A stretch of DNA of 6,500 nt from Methanomassiliicoccus sp. UBA386 (GTDB lineage Archaea; Thermoplasmatota; Thermoplasmata; Methanomassiliicoccales; Methanomassiliicoccaceae). Positions 1-5,549 of the stretch are shown here, piece by piece (the stretch's first letter is position 1; each line of letters opens with the position of its first letter). The notes under the pieces are model-generated. The model was not told the origin of the DNA and did not search any database. It saw only the letters and a program-made list of their open reading frames with translations. Location of the stretch: the NCBI GenBank assembly GCA_002498285.1, contig DAGU01000020.1, positions 1 to 6,500 of the forward strand, written 5' to 3'. The translations under genes were made by a program, and so were the position numbers.

Positions 1-28
1 GTCAGCGGTCGGAACTTCTTCACCTCCG

Positions 29-40
29 AATATAAATATT
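29..40 (+). promoter_or_regulatory. TATA box for the DUF92 gene, leaderless layout
   Basis: An AT-rich stretch (TATAAATA at 31-38) stands out in GC-rich surroundings. Its centre lies about 26 bp before the ATG at 62, which is the usual distance from an archaeal TATA box to the transcription start. Transcription would then begin at or next to the start codon, giving a leaderless mRNA. This fits the absence of any Shine-Dalgarno in the preceding 25 bases. The start site is predicted, not measured. Confidence 0.6.
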
Positions 41-61
41 TGAATATTCTCAGGCAGTTAC

Positions 62-796
62 ATGATTGACCCGGGAGACATAGCCCTGGTCCTCGTATTG
101 TGCGCCGTGCTCTCCGTCCTATCTTATTGGTTCGGATTGCTGAGCGGTAGCGGAGCGGCGGCCTCCTTCGCCGTGGGCGCCGTAATAGGCGGCCTCGGCT
201 CCATCGGCTGGCTGATCACGCTCTTAGCGTTCACTTTCCTCGGTTTCTTCGTTACCAAGTTCCGCTTCCAGGCAAAGAAGCGACTCCACGTCCAGGAAGG
301 CGTCAGGGGGGAGCGCACTCACAAGAACGTACTGGCCAATGGCCTGGTGCCGGCGGCGGTGGCGGTCATCTCCTTCGCCCTGGGGCAGCAGGGAAGCGAG
401 ATCGCCGGCATCGCCTTCATCTCATCGGTGGCAGTGGCGGCCGCCGACACCACCGCCAGTGAGCTGGGGGTGCTGTCAAGGAACGTATACCTGATCACCA
501 CTGGCAGGAAGGTGCCGGCTGGGACCGACGGAGGCGTCTCCGTCATCGGCACGGCGAGCTGCATCGCCGCCTCGGCGGTGGCCTCCCTGGTGGGCTGGCT
601 GGCCATCTTCTGGTCGAACCCTCTAGACCCGGTGATCACCATCCCCATCGCCATGGGAGTCACGGGCTGCATGCTGGACAGCGTGATAGGGGCCACTCTG
701 GAAAGTGAGGGAATAGTGACCAAGCTGGGCAACAACATGATGACCATGGGCCTGGGCGCGGTGCTGTCGATCGTTCTGTACCTGTTCCTCGTCTGA
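62..796 (+). CDS. DUF92 family integral membrane protein (VTE6/TMEM19-like)
   Basis: This 244-residue polytopic membrane protein has about six or seven hydrophobic segments (roughly residues 6-24, 33-64, 94-108, 114-128, 160-184, 188-208 and 226-244). Several blocks mark it as DUF92: RGERTHKNVLANG (82-94), ADTTASELG (128-136, where I recall the family usually having ADTWASE), VPAGTDGGVSVIG (151-163), LDSVIGATLES (205-215) and a late NN pair (224-225). The conserved acidic residues D129, E134 and D206 are candidates for metal or nucleotide binding, by inference. The characterised plant member VTE6 phosphorylates phytyl phosphate to phytyl diphosphate in tocopherol synthesis; archaeal members are mostly uncharacterised. 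The length matches single-domain prokaryotic members. Isoprenoid genes lie about 1.2 kb downstream, which fits a prenyl-phosphate kinase role but does not prove it. The ATG at 62 agrees with a TATA box 26 bp upstream. Family assignment is confident; the substrate is unknown. Confidence 0.85.
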   Translation: MIDPGDIALVLVLCAVLSVLSYWFGLLSGSGAAASFAVGAVIGGLGSIGWLITLLAFTFLGFFVTKFRFQAKKRLHVQEGVRGERTHKNVLANGLVPAAVAVISFALGQQGSEIAGIAFISSVAVAAADTTASELGVLSRNVYLITTGRKVPAGTDGGVSVIGTASCIAASAVASLVGWLAIFWSNPLDPVITIPIAMGVTGCMLDSVIGATLESEGIVTKLGNNMMTMGLGAVLSIVLYLFLV

Positions 797-811
797 AACG
801 GACGCTTCAGA
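792..811. repeat. Near-perfect 20-bp inverted repeat between DUF92 and 5S rRNA
   Basis: TCTGAAACG, a GA spacer and CGCTTCAGA form an inverted repeat with eight of nine pairs matching; the single mismatch is A798 opposite C805. It covers the DUF92 stop codon (794-796) and ends just before the TATA box of the 5S gene, overlapping its BRE. With only two bases between the arms, a DNA-binding dimer site is at least as likely as an RNA hairpin. No T tract follows, so a terminator role is weakly supported. Confidence 0.45.
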
Positions 812-823
812 AATCATTATATA
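809..823 (+). promoter_or_regulatory. BRE and TATA box of the 5S rRNA gene
   Basis: A purine-rich element AGAAA (809-813) like a TFB recognition element is followed by TTATATA (817-823). The TATA centre at about 820 is 26 bp before the predicted 5' end of the 5S rRNA at 846, the expected archaeal spacing. This indicates that the 5S gene is transcribed on its own rather than cut from a 16S-23S-5S precursor. Confidence 0.7.
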
Positions 824-845
824 CAGAGGCATCTTTCCGGGAATT

Positions 846-970
846 GGTGTGACGGCCACAGCGGCGGGGATACACCCGGTCCCATCCGAACCCGGAAGTT
901 AAGCCCGCCCGCGTTTCGTGCTGTACTGCGGTGCGCGAGCCCGCGGGAACCACGAGGCGCTGTCAGCCAC
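846..970 (+). rRNA. rrf: 5S ribosomal RNA, solitary gene
   Basis: The 125-nt stretch has the archaeal 5S core: GGCCACAGCGGCGGGG, then CCCATCCGAACCCGGAAGTT and AAGCCCGCC, then a GTACTG block. The secondary structure closes well. Terminal helix: TGACGG (850-855) pairs with CTGTCA (960-965), and the outer GG/CC pair across a one-base bulge. Helix II: GGCGGG pairs with CCCGCC. One long arm: GCGTTTCGTG (911-920) pairs over ten positions with CACGAGGCGC (951-960), with CTGCGG/CCGCGG stacked inside. The 3' end CAGCCAC resembles the TTACCAC end of Thermoplasma 5S as I remember it. Its neighbours are protein genes, not 23S rRNA, in line with the scattered rRNA genes known in Thermoplasma. Ends are exact to within two or three bases. 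Confidence 0.93.
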
Positions 971-987
971 TTTTTCACTCTCATTCT
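971..987 (+). terminator. T tract after the 5S rRNA
   Basis: Five T residues (971-975) directly follow the mature 3' end, and a pyrimidine-rich stretch continues to about 987. Oligo-T on the non-template strand is the main intrinsic termination signal in archaea. From 988 to 1044 I see only short competing inverted repeats (for example GAGCGC at 990-995 with GCGCTC at 1008-1013) and no further gene. Confidence 0.45.
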
Positions 988-1044
988 GCGAGCGCAGCCT
1001 CCTCATGGCGCTCAGGAGCGAAAGGGGTCATTGTAATACGAAGG

Positions 1045-1065
1045 GTTTTATCGACGGCATATCGT
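1045..1065 (+). promoter_or_regulatory. Possible promoter of the zinc-ribbon gene
   Basis: Two weak TATA-like elements precede the ATG at 1091. GTTTTATC (1045-1052) would place the start near 1074 and give a leader of about 17 nt. GCATATCG (1058-1065) would give an almost leaderless transcript. A partial Shine-Dalgarno, GGTG at 1082-1085, five bases before the ATG, slightly favours the first. Neither element is strong. Confidence 0.3.
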
Positions 1066-1090
1066 TCTCCAGTGCAATCATGGTGCTGGC

Positions 1091-1942
1091 ATGGAGTTCC
1101 CATACAACGTTCTGATCATCTCGGCCGCCCTTATCGCCCTTTCCGTGATCGCCTGGCTTGAGCTGAGGTACATAAAAGGGCGCCGCGTCGACGCCGACTC
1201 GACGGTGGAACAGGATCATGTCTACAACTCCCTGGCCACCTACAAGGCGGTGTCGGACTCCCTCCGCGCTCAGGGCCGTGACACCACCGAGGCCGACATT
1301 CTGCTGTTCCAGGCCGAGAGCGCCTACAGGCACGGCCAGTATCTGGACTGCAAGGAGCTCTCCGGCCGGGCCAAGACCGCCCTTCGGAACGCTCCCCAAA
1401 AGGAGGTGCCCTCCCCTCCGTCCCAGCCCAAGGAGATCATACGGGAGAGCGAGCCGGCCGAGGTTCAGGCCGACCCGCCATCGTCGCCTCGAACGGTGCC
1501 GAGCGAGGCGACCGCGCCGGCCGAGGTTCCCTCGCTAAAGGCCAAGAAGATGCCCTGCAACTATCTGGAATCGAAATTCGTAATAGAGACCACGAAGAGC
1601 ATGCTTGATGAGGCCCCAGAGCAGCAACGAGAGGCGGCGCGGAGCATGCTTGATGACGCGGATGCCTGCTTCGAGGAGGCCGATTACACCGATGCCCTGC
1701 GGCATGCGGTGAAGGCCAAGAAACTGCTGGAAGGCTGCGAGGAGGCCGCGCCGGCAGTGAAGGAGTGCGGCGCGCCTCCATCTAAGGACGTGATCGCGTG
1801 CGCCAGCTGCGGGGCCGCCATGTCTGGGGATGATGCTTTCTGCTTCGCCTGCGGCACTCCCGCGGCGAGGGCCTGCCCCAACTGCTCGGCCGCGCTCATC
1901 GAGGGCGACGTGTTCTGCCGCAGGTGCGGCGCCAGGCTGTGA
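1091..1942 (+). CDS. Membrane-anchored protein with duplicated helical module and double zinc ribbon
   Basis: I do not recognise this 283-residue protein as a named family. It begins with one hydrophobic helix (about residues 6-24) followed by a basic stretch (RYIKGRR), suggesting an N-terminal anchor with the rest in the cytoplasm. Residues about 48-98 and 166-213 are two diverged copies of one helical module; aligned parts include AESAYRHGQYLDCKEL and ADACFEEADYTDALRH, which look TPR-like. A Pro/Glu/Ala-rich linker (about 102-148) separates them. The C-terminus has two zinc ribbons, each CX2C-X10-CX2C: C237, C240, C251, C254 and C262, C265, C276, C279, ending four residues after the last Cys. 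This is the double zinc ribbon layout. Such ribbons bind zinc and often mediate protein or nucleic-acid contacts; the partner is unknown. The ATG at 1091 was chosen because it starts the hydrophobic segment; the ATG at 1080 is out of frame. The gene appears to be transcribed alone. Confidence 0.85.
   Translation: MEFPYNVLIISAALIALSVIAWLELRYIKGRRVDADSTVEQDHVYNSLATYKAVSDSLRAQGRDTTEADILLFQAESAYRHGQYLDCKELSGRAKTALRNAPQKEVPSPPSQPKEIIRESEPAEVQADPPSSPRTVPSEATAPAEVPSLKAKKMPCNYLESKFVIETTKSMLDEAPEQQREAARSMLDDADACFEEADYTDALRHAVKAKKLLEGCEEAAPAVKECGAPPSKDVIACASCGAAMSGDDAFCFACGTPAARACPNCSAALIEGDVFCRRCGARL
1232..1384 (+). repeat. Helical module, copy 1, in the zinc-ribbon protein
   Basis: Residues about 48-98 form the first copy of a roughly 50-residue helical module. 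In both copies a helix with an A-E/D-S/A-A/C-Y/F core is followed by a short turn ending in Tyr (Y84 here) and then a helix ending in R/K-A-K-x-x-L. The alignment was made by eye, with a three-residue gap in the first helix, so the boundaries are approximate. Confidence 0.55.
1586..1729 (+). repeat. Helical module, copy 2, in the zinc-ribbon protein
   Basis: Residues about 166-213 form the second copy; the aligned Tyr is Y199 and the copy ends with VKAKKLL. Within it, the bases GAGCATGCTTGATGA occur twice exactly (1597-1611 and 1642-1656), 45 bases apart and in frame, encoding SMLDE and SMLDD. This may be a small secondary duplication or chance use of the same codons. Confidence 0.5.
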
Positions 1943-1944
1943 GA

Positions 1945-1960
1945 ATCGACGGTGGTCGAT
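1945..1960 (+). repeat. Perfect 6-bp hairpin with tetraloop after the zinc-ribbon gene
   Basis: ATCGAC and GTCGAT flank a GGTG loop, starting two bases after the TGA stop at 1940-1942. It is followed by the short palindrome GCGCCGGCGC (1962-1971). A hairpin just after a stop codon could protect the mRNA 3' end or contribute to termination. The nearest T-rich stretch (about 1994-2001) is over 30 bases away, so a classical intrinsic terminator is unlikely. Confidence 0.4.
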
Positions 1961-1996
1961 GGCGCCGGCGCTCCGCGGGGAGATGAGCGACTAATT

Positions 1997-2018
1997 GTTT
2001 TAATATGGTCCAGACCAT
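1997..2018 (+). promoter_or_regulatory. ipk operon promoter with an overlapping perfect inverted repeat
   Basis: TTTTAATAT (1998-2006) is the only TATA-like element before the isoprenoid operon. Its centre at about 2002 predicts a start near 2027-2029, leaving a leader of only about five bases before the ATG at 2034. ATGGTC (2005-2010), spacer CA and GACCAT (2013-2018) make a perfect inverted repeat that begins at the edge of the TATA element and fills the space up to the predicted start. Archaeal repressors commonly bind there to block TBP or polymerase. No regulator gene adjoins it, so the operator role is an inference. Confidence 0.5.
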
Positions 2019-2033
2019 GCTCCGCTGATATAG

Positions 2034-2813
2034 ATGATGCTGGTCAAGCTCGGAGGTAGCGTTATCACTGACAAGACCCGCTACCTTACGTTCCGTGTTG
2101 ACGTCCTTACACGATTGGTGAAAGAGATCGTGTCCGCCGGACAGAATGTGGTCCTCATCCACGGCGCAGGCTCGTTCGGCCATGTCCTAGCGTCCGAGCA
2201 CCGCATACAGGACGGTTACACCAATGACTCCCAGGTCCCCGCGGCGGCCAAAGTGATGGAGGACGTTAGGGACCTGAACCTGCGGGTCATGAGGGTGCTG
2301 AACGAGGGAGGGCTTCCGAGCGCGTCGCTGCCCCCCAGCGCGGTGGCCACGCTGAAGAGCGGAAAGCTGGATGTACTTGACGTCAACCTGTTCCGCCGAT
2401 ACCTGGAGGTCGGCATCAGCCCGGTGACGTTCGGCGACGTGGCCCTGGACAGCGAGCGGCGGTTCGGCATATGCTCCGGCGACCAGCTCATGGAGCGCCT
2501 GGCAAGGGAGCTCCGCCCGGAGCGGGTGATCTTCGTGTCGGACATCGACGGCGTGTTCACCGCCGATCCGGCCAGCGATCCCGACGCCAGGCTCATGGAG
2601 ACCGTGGACCGGGCGACGCTGGACTCCCTGCCCCGGACGCAGCGATGCGCCGACGTGACGGGCAGCATCTTCGGCAAGATCGAGACGATGCTCAGGATAG
2701 CGTCCTGGGGAGGAGACGCCGTGGTCCTGAACGGCCACGCCCCTGGACGGTTGGAGGCGGCGCTGCGGGGAGAGGCGGTCAAGGGCACCAGGGTCAGAGG
2801 CGATGCGACATGA
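2034..2813 (+). CDS. ipk: Isopentenyl phosphate kinase
   Basis: This enzyme phosphorylates isopentenyl phosphate with ATP to isopentenyl diphosphate, the closing step of the archaeal alternative mevalonate pathways, in the cytoplasm. The 259-residue protein has the amino acid kinase fold signatures: KLGGSVITDK (5-14), HGAGSFGH (43-50), PVTFGDVALD (130-139), CSGDQLMERLA (147-157), VSDIDGVF (168-175) and VTGSIFGKIE (208-217). H50 matches the catalytic histidine that separates this family from other amino acid kinases (H60 in the Methanocaldococcus jannaschii enzyme), and K5 and K14 are the phosphate-contacting lysines. Length is normal. Two ATGs stand in tandem (2034 and 2037); the first gives residue numbers equal to those I recall for the Thermoplasma acidophilum enzyme, and either could be used. 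The gene leads a three-gene operon, and its stop overlaps the next start by four bases (ATGA). The upstream decarboxylase and mevalonate kinases are not in the window. Confidence 0.95.
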   Translation: MMLVKLGGSVITDKTRYLTFRVDVLTRLVKEIVSAGQNVVLIHGAGSFGHVLASEHRIQDGYTNDSQVPAAAKVMEDVRDLNLRVMRVLNEGGLPSASLPPSAVATLKSGKLDVLDVNLFRRYLEVGISPVTFGDVALDSERRFGICSGDQLMERLARELRPERVIFVSDIDGVFTADPASDPDARLMETVDRATLDSLPRTQRCADVTGSIFGKIETMLRIASWGGDAVVLNGHAPGRLEAALRGEAVKGTRVRGDAT

Positions 2814-3871
2814 AGGGTATTGAGAAACGAAAGGCCGACCATATCCAGGTGAGCTTGGAAGAGGACGTTAGCAGCGGCCATAACTTCTGGGACGACCTGC
2901 ATCTCGTTCACGATTCACTGCCCGAGGTGGACCTCGAGGAGATCGATACCGCCACGGTGCTTTTCGGAAAGAAGCTTTCCGCTCCGTTGATGATCACCGC
3001 CATCACCGGCGGGTATGCCGAGGCGGAAAAGGTGAACCGCAACCTGGCCAAGGCCTGCGCGGCCCTGGGGATCGCCCTGGGGGTGGGAAGCCAGCGCGCC
3101 GCCATGGAGCGAGGCGACCGGAGCAGCTACGAGGTCATACGCGATGTCGGGGTGCCTCTCGTGGTAGGAAACCTGGGCGCCCCTCAGCTGATACCGCAGG
3201 CGCACAAGGAGGCGTTCGGCGTGGAACAGGCCCGGCAGGCCATGGAAATGGTGGGGGCGGACATCATGGCCGTGCATCTGAACTATCTGCAGGAGGCGGC
3301 CCAACCCGAGGGCGACACCCGTGCCCGGGGCTGCCTGGACGCCATCAAGGCGCTCGCCAGGGAGATCCCCTGCATCGCCAAGGAGACCGGCGCAGGGATC
3401 TCCAGGGAGACGGCGTTGCGGCTCAAGGGCACCGGGGTGGTGGGCTTCGACATCTCTGGAACGAGCGGCACGTCGTTCTCCAAGGTGGAGGCATATCGCT
3501 CCCGCCAGATGAAGAACGCGCGGCGCGAGGCCATCGGCAGGACGTTCGGAGAATGGGGCATACCGGCGCCCATCTCCGTCCGGATGGCCCAGGTGGGGCT
3601 GCCGCTCATCGCCAGCGGGGGCATAGCGAACGGGCTGCAGGCCGCCAAGAGCATCGCCACGGGAGCGCAGTGCGCCGGCATGGCCAGGGCGGTCCTGCGG
3701 GATGCCATGATCTCGGCCGAGGCGGCGGAGGAGCGCATCCGCACCATCATAGAGGAGCTGAGGGTGGCGATGTTCCTCACCGGCTCGTCCAACGTTCAGC
3801 AGTTGGCCGGCAAGAGGGTCATATTCACCGGCCTCGCCAGAGAGTGGGGCCTTGAACTAGGGGTGATCTAA
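2810..3871 (+). CDS. fni: Type 2 isopentenyl-diphosphate delta-isomerase (FMN-dependent)
   Basis: This enzyme interconverts IPP and DMAPP, making the allylic primer that the next gene's enzyme needs. It requires FMN in reduced form and Mg2+. The 353-residue protein is a TIM barrel with the expected blocks: MITAITGG (61-68), GVGSQRAAMERG (91-102), HLNYLQEAAQPEGDT (156-170), KETGAGIS (191-198), GTSGTSFSKVE (217-227), IASGGIANGLQAAKS (267-281) and LTGSSNVQQL (323-332). Q161 and E162 correspond to the catalytic Gln and metal-binding Glu (Q160, E161 in the Sulfolobus shibatae enzyme). Length is normal. The frame is open far upstream, but the true start is the ATG at 2810: the family begins with a short motif like KRKADHI (6-12), and this start overlaps the ipk stop. 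GAGG (2797-2800), nine bases before it, is a possible ribosome site. Unrelated to the bacterial and eukaryotic type 1 isomerase. Confidence 0.95.
   Translation: MKGIEKRKADHIQVSLEEDVSSGHNFWDDLHLVHDSLPEVDLEEIDTATVLFGKKLSAPLMITAITGGYAEAEKVNRNLAKACAALGIALGVGSQRAAMERGDRSSYEVIRDVGVPLVVGNLGAPQLIPQAHKEAFGVEQARQAMEMVGADIMAVHLNYLQEAAQPEGDTRARGCLDAIKALAREIPCIAKETGAGISRETALRLKGTGVVGFDISGTSGTSFSKVEAYRSRQMKNARREAIGRTFGEWGIPAPISVRMAQVGLPLIASGGIANGLQAAKSIATGAQCAGMARAVLRDAMISAEAAEERIRTIIEELRVAMFLTGSSNVQQLAGKRVIFTGLAREWGLELGVI
3860..3868 (+). promoter_or_regulatory. Strong Shine-Dalgarno for the prenyl synthase, inside the end of fni
   Basis: GGGGTGATC contains GGTGATC, complementary to seven bases of the conserved 16S rRNA 3' end. 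It ends five bases before the ATG at 3874 and at the same time encodes the last three residues (GVI) of the isomerase. With only two bases between the genes, this points to coupled or reinitiated translation. It contrasts with the leaderless layout of the operon's first gene. Confidence 0.7.
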
Positions 3872-3873
3872 AC

Positions 3874-4869
3874 ATGGATGTAATTGCACAGCTGGAGGAG
3901 AGGGCCAAGCGGACGAACGAAGCTATCATGTCCTACCTGGAGGAGGGGGAGAACCAGAAGCTGCTGCTGGCAGTGCAGCATTATCCTTCCGCCGGCGGCA
4001 AGCGCCTCCGCCCAGTGCTGGCCGAGGTGGTGGCCCAGGCAGTTGGCGGGGCCGGAGAGAAAGCGGTGCCGTTCGGGGCGGCCATCGAGCTGATCCACAA
4101 CTTCACCCTGGTGCACGACGACGTGATGGACAATGACAGCATGAGGCGGGGCCGCCCCAGTGTCCATGTGTTGTTCGATGAGCCTACCGCCATCATCGCC
4201 GGCGACGCTCTGTTCGCGCGCGCCTTCGAGGTGTTGTCCGAGGTCGACGTCCCGCCGCATGCCACCCGCCGGCTGCTGAAGCTGACCGCTCACACGGTGT
4301 GGCTGATCGCCGAGGGCCAGCAGGAGGACATGGACTTCGAGAGGATACCCCCGACCGAACTGGCCATCAGCGACTACGAGCGCATGATATGGAAGAAGAC
4401 CGCCGTGCTGTTCGAGTGCGCCGCCGAGGGTGGCGCCATCATAGCCGGCGGGACGGAGGAGCAGATCGATGCCATGCGCGACTACGCCCGCAGCCTGGGA
4501 GCCGGCTTCCAGATACACGACGATATCCTGGCCCTTCTGGGAGACGAAAAGACCACCGGAAAACCGGTGGGGAACGACATCCGCAACGGCAAGAGGACGC
4601 TGATCGTCCTTCACGCCCTCCAGAACCTGGCGATGGACGACCCCCGCCGCGCCATCCTGCTGGAGGCCCTGGGGAACAAGGATGCCACGCTGGAGCAGAT
4701 CAAGGCCGCCACCCAGGCGCTGCAGGACTGCGGCAGCATCGACTATGCGCGCGAGACGGCCCGCCGCCACGCCGACCAGGGCAAGAAGCACCTCGAGGTG
4801 CTGAAGCCCAGCGCCGAGAAGGACTTCCTGGCTGCCGTAATAGACTACGCGGTCAACCGGAAGATCTAA
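3874..4869 (+). CDS. idsA: Short-chain polyprenyl diphosphate synthase, probably GGPP synthase
   Basis: This enzyme condenses DMAPP with IPP units, most likely up to C20 geranylgeranyl diphosphate, the precursor of archaeal ether-lipid chains. The 331-residue all-helical protein has GGKRLRP (41-47, diphosphate binding), the first Asp-rich motif HDDVMD (D82, D83, D86), the following RRGRP (91-95), GQQEDMDFE (148-156), the second Asp-rich motif FQIHDDILA (212-220) and KPVGNDIRNGKRT (230-242). F77, five residues before the first motif, is the position that limits chain length in the Sulfolobus acidocaldarius GGPP synthase, supporting a C20 product. The second motif is DDILA rather than DDxxD; A220 replaces the third Asp, and small residues are tolerated there in several family members. 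The isomerase upstream supplies the substrate. In Methanothermobacter, as I recall, an RNase J-like gene lies between these two; here it is absent. Product length cannot be fixed from sequence. Confidence 0.92.
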   Translation: MDVIAQLEERAKRTNEAIMSYLEEGENQKLLLAVQHYPSAGGKRLRPVLAEVVAQAVGGAGEKAVPFGAAIELIHNFTLVHDDVMDNDSMRRGRPSVHVLFDEPTAIIAGDALFARAFEVLSEVDVPPHATRRLLKLTAHTVWLIAEGQQEDMDFERIPPTELAISDYERMIWKKTAVLFECAAEGGAIIAGGTEEQIDAMRDYARSLGAGFQIHDDILALLGDEKTTGKPVGNDIRNGKRTLIVLHALQNLAMDDPRRAILLEALGNKDATLEQIKAATQALQDCGSIDYARETARRHADQGKKHLEVLKPSAEKDFLAAVIDYAVNRKI

Positions 4870-5534
4870 CAGGAGATCCCGTCGGCAGTGAGCTGGAAGT
4901 CGGCCGCCAGGCCCTCGGGGAGGCTGCGGTGCTTCATCAGCACCGCCCTCCGCCGGCCCATGCTCGCCTTATCGATGCGGACGATCGCCTTGGCGTTGTG
5001 ATGGAGCGCATGCCCGCCCAGCGCCTCAAAGGCGCCGGTCTCCACGTCGGTGTATACCTGGGAGGTGACCACCACCGGCAGCCCCTTCTCCCGGGCCACG
5101 TTGGTGAGCTTGGTCGACTGGCCGGCCAGGGAGCGTCGCTCGCCCCTGTCCTCCTCCCTCGATGTCAGCCGATAATGCATGCTGATGGAATCGATGACCA
5201 GCATGCCTACGTCCACGTTGCTCTGGGCCAGTTTGATGGCCTTGTCCACCATCTTCTCCTGCTCATCGAAGCTGCCGATGTTGGAGAACAATATGTTCTT
5301 GACAACCGTCTCGAAGTCATCGCCGGCGATCTGCCGCAGGCGCTCGATCGACACGCCCTCGGTGTCGATGTAGATGACCTTCTTGCCCCGTCGGGCGACC
5401 TCCGCGGCCAGCAGCAGGCACAGGGTGGTCTTACCCGTGCCCGCCTCGCCATACAGGAGCGTCAGGCATCCGGCCTCCACGCCCCCCTCCAGCATGGCGT
5501 CTATGGTGCCGCATCCGAACGCCAACCTGTCCAT
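4866..5534 (-). CDS. radB: DNA repair and recombination protein RadB
   Basis: RadB is the short euryarchaeal paralogue of the RecA-family recombinase RadA. It is thought to assist homologous recombination, binding ATP and DNA but with weak or no strand exchange. The 222-residue protein is essentially the ATPase core: it begins with the family-typical FGCGTIDAMLEGGVEAG, followed by Walker A GEAGTGKT (29-36), YIDTEG (55-60), Walker B MLVIDS (111-116) and VVVTSQVYTD (154-163). It lacks the N-terminal helix-hairpin-helix domain of RadA, as RadB should, and the length is typical. The ATG at 5534 has no Shine-Dalgarno, so a leaderless transcript is likely. The TAG stop occupies 4868-4866 and overlaps the TAA stop (4867-4869) of the convergent prenyl synthase gene. 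The transporter gene upstream on the same strand ends 24 bases before the start. Confidence 0.93.
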   Translation of the reverse strand: MDRLAFGCGTIDAMLEGGVEAGCLTLLYGEAGTGKTTLCLLLAAEVARRGKKVIYIDTEGVSIERLRQIAGDDFETVVKNILFSNIGSFDEQEKMVDKAIKLAQSNVDVGMLVIDSISMHYRLTSREEDRGERRSLAGQSTKLTNVAREKGLPVVVTSQVYTDVETGAFEALGGHALHHNAKAIVRIDKASMGRRRAVLMKHRSLPEGLAADFQLTADGISC

Positions 5535-5549
5535 GCGATGATGGTAGGC

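Noticed and set aside
988..1020. Possible small RNA or terminator hairpin after 5S (GAGCGC/GCGCTC and CTCCT/AGGAG pairs)
   Set aside because: The short stems are mutually exclusive and no better than expected in GC-rich sequence. There is no separate promoter for an RNA gene.
918..1161. Short plus-strand open frames overlapping the 3' part of the 5S rRNA
   Set aside because: They run through structured rRNA and past the start of the zinc-ribbon gene in other frames, with no ribosome site or recognisable protein.
2471..2809. Upstream extension of the isomerase frame, which would make a 466-residue protein
   Set aside because: The extension overlaps ipk in a different frame and encodes low-complexity Arg/Gly/Ala sequence. 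The family's N-terminal motif begins right after the ATG at 2810.
3868..4791. Minus-strand open frame of 307 codons opposite the prenyl synthase
   Set aside because: It is antisense to a gene with all the expected catalytic motifs. The composition and lack of recognisable motifs mark it as a shadow.
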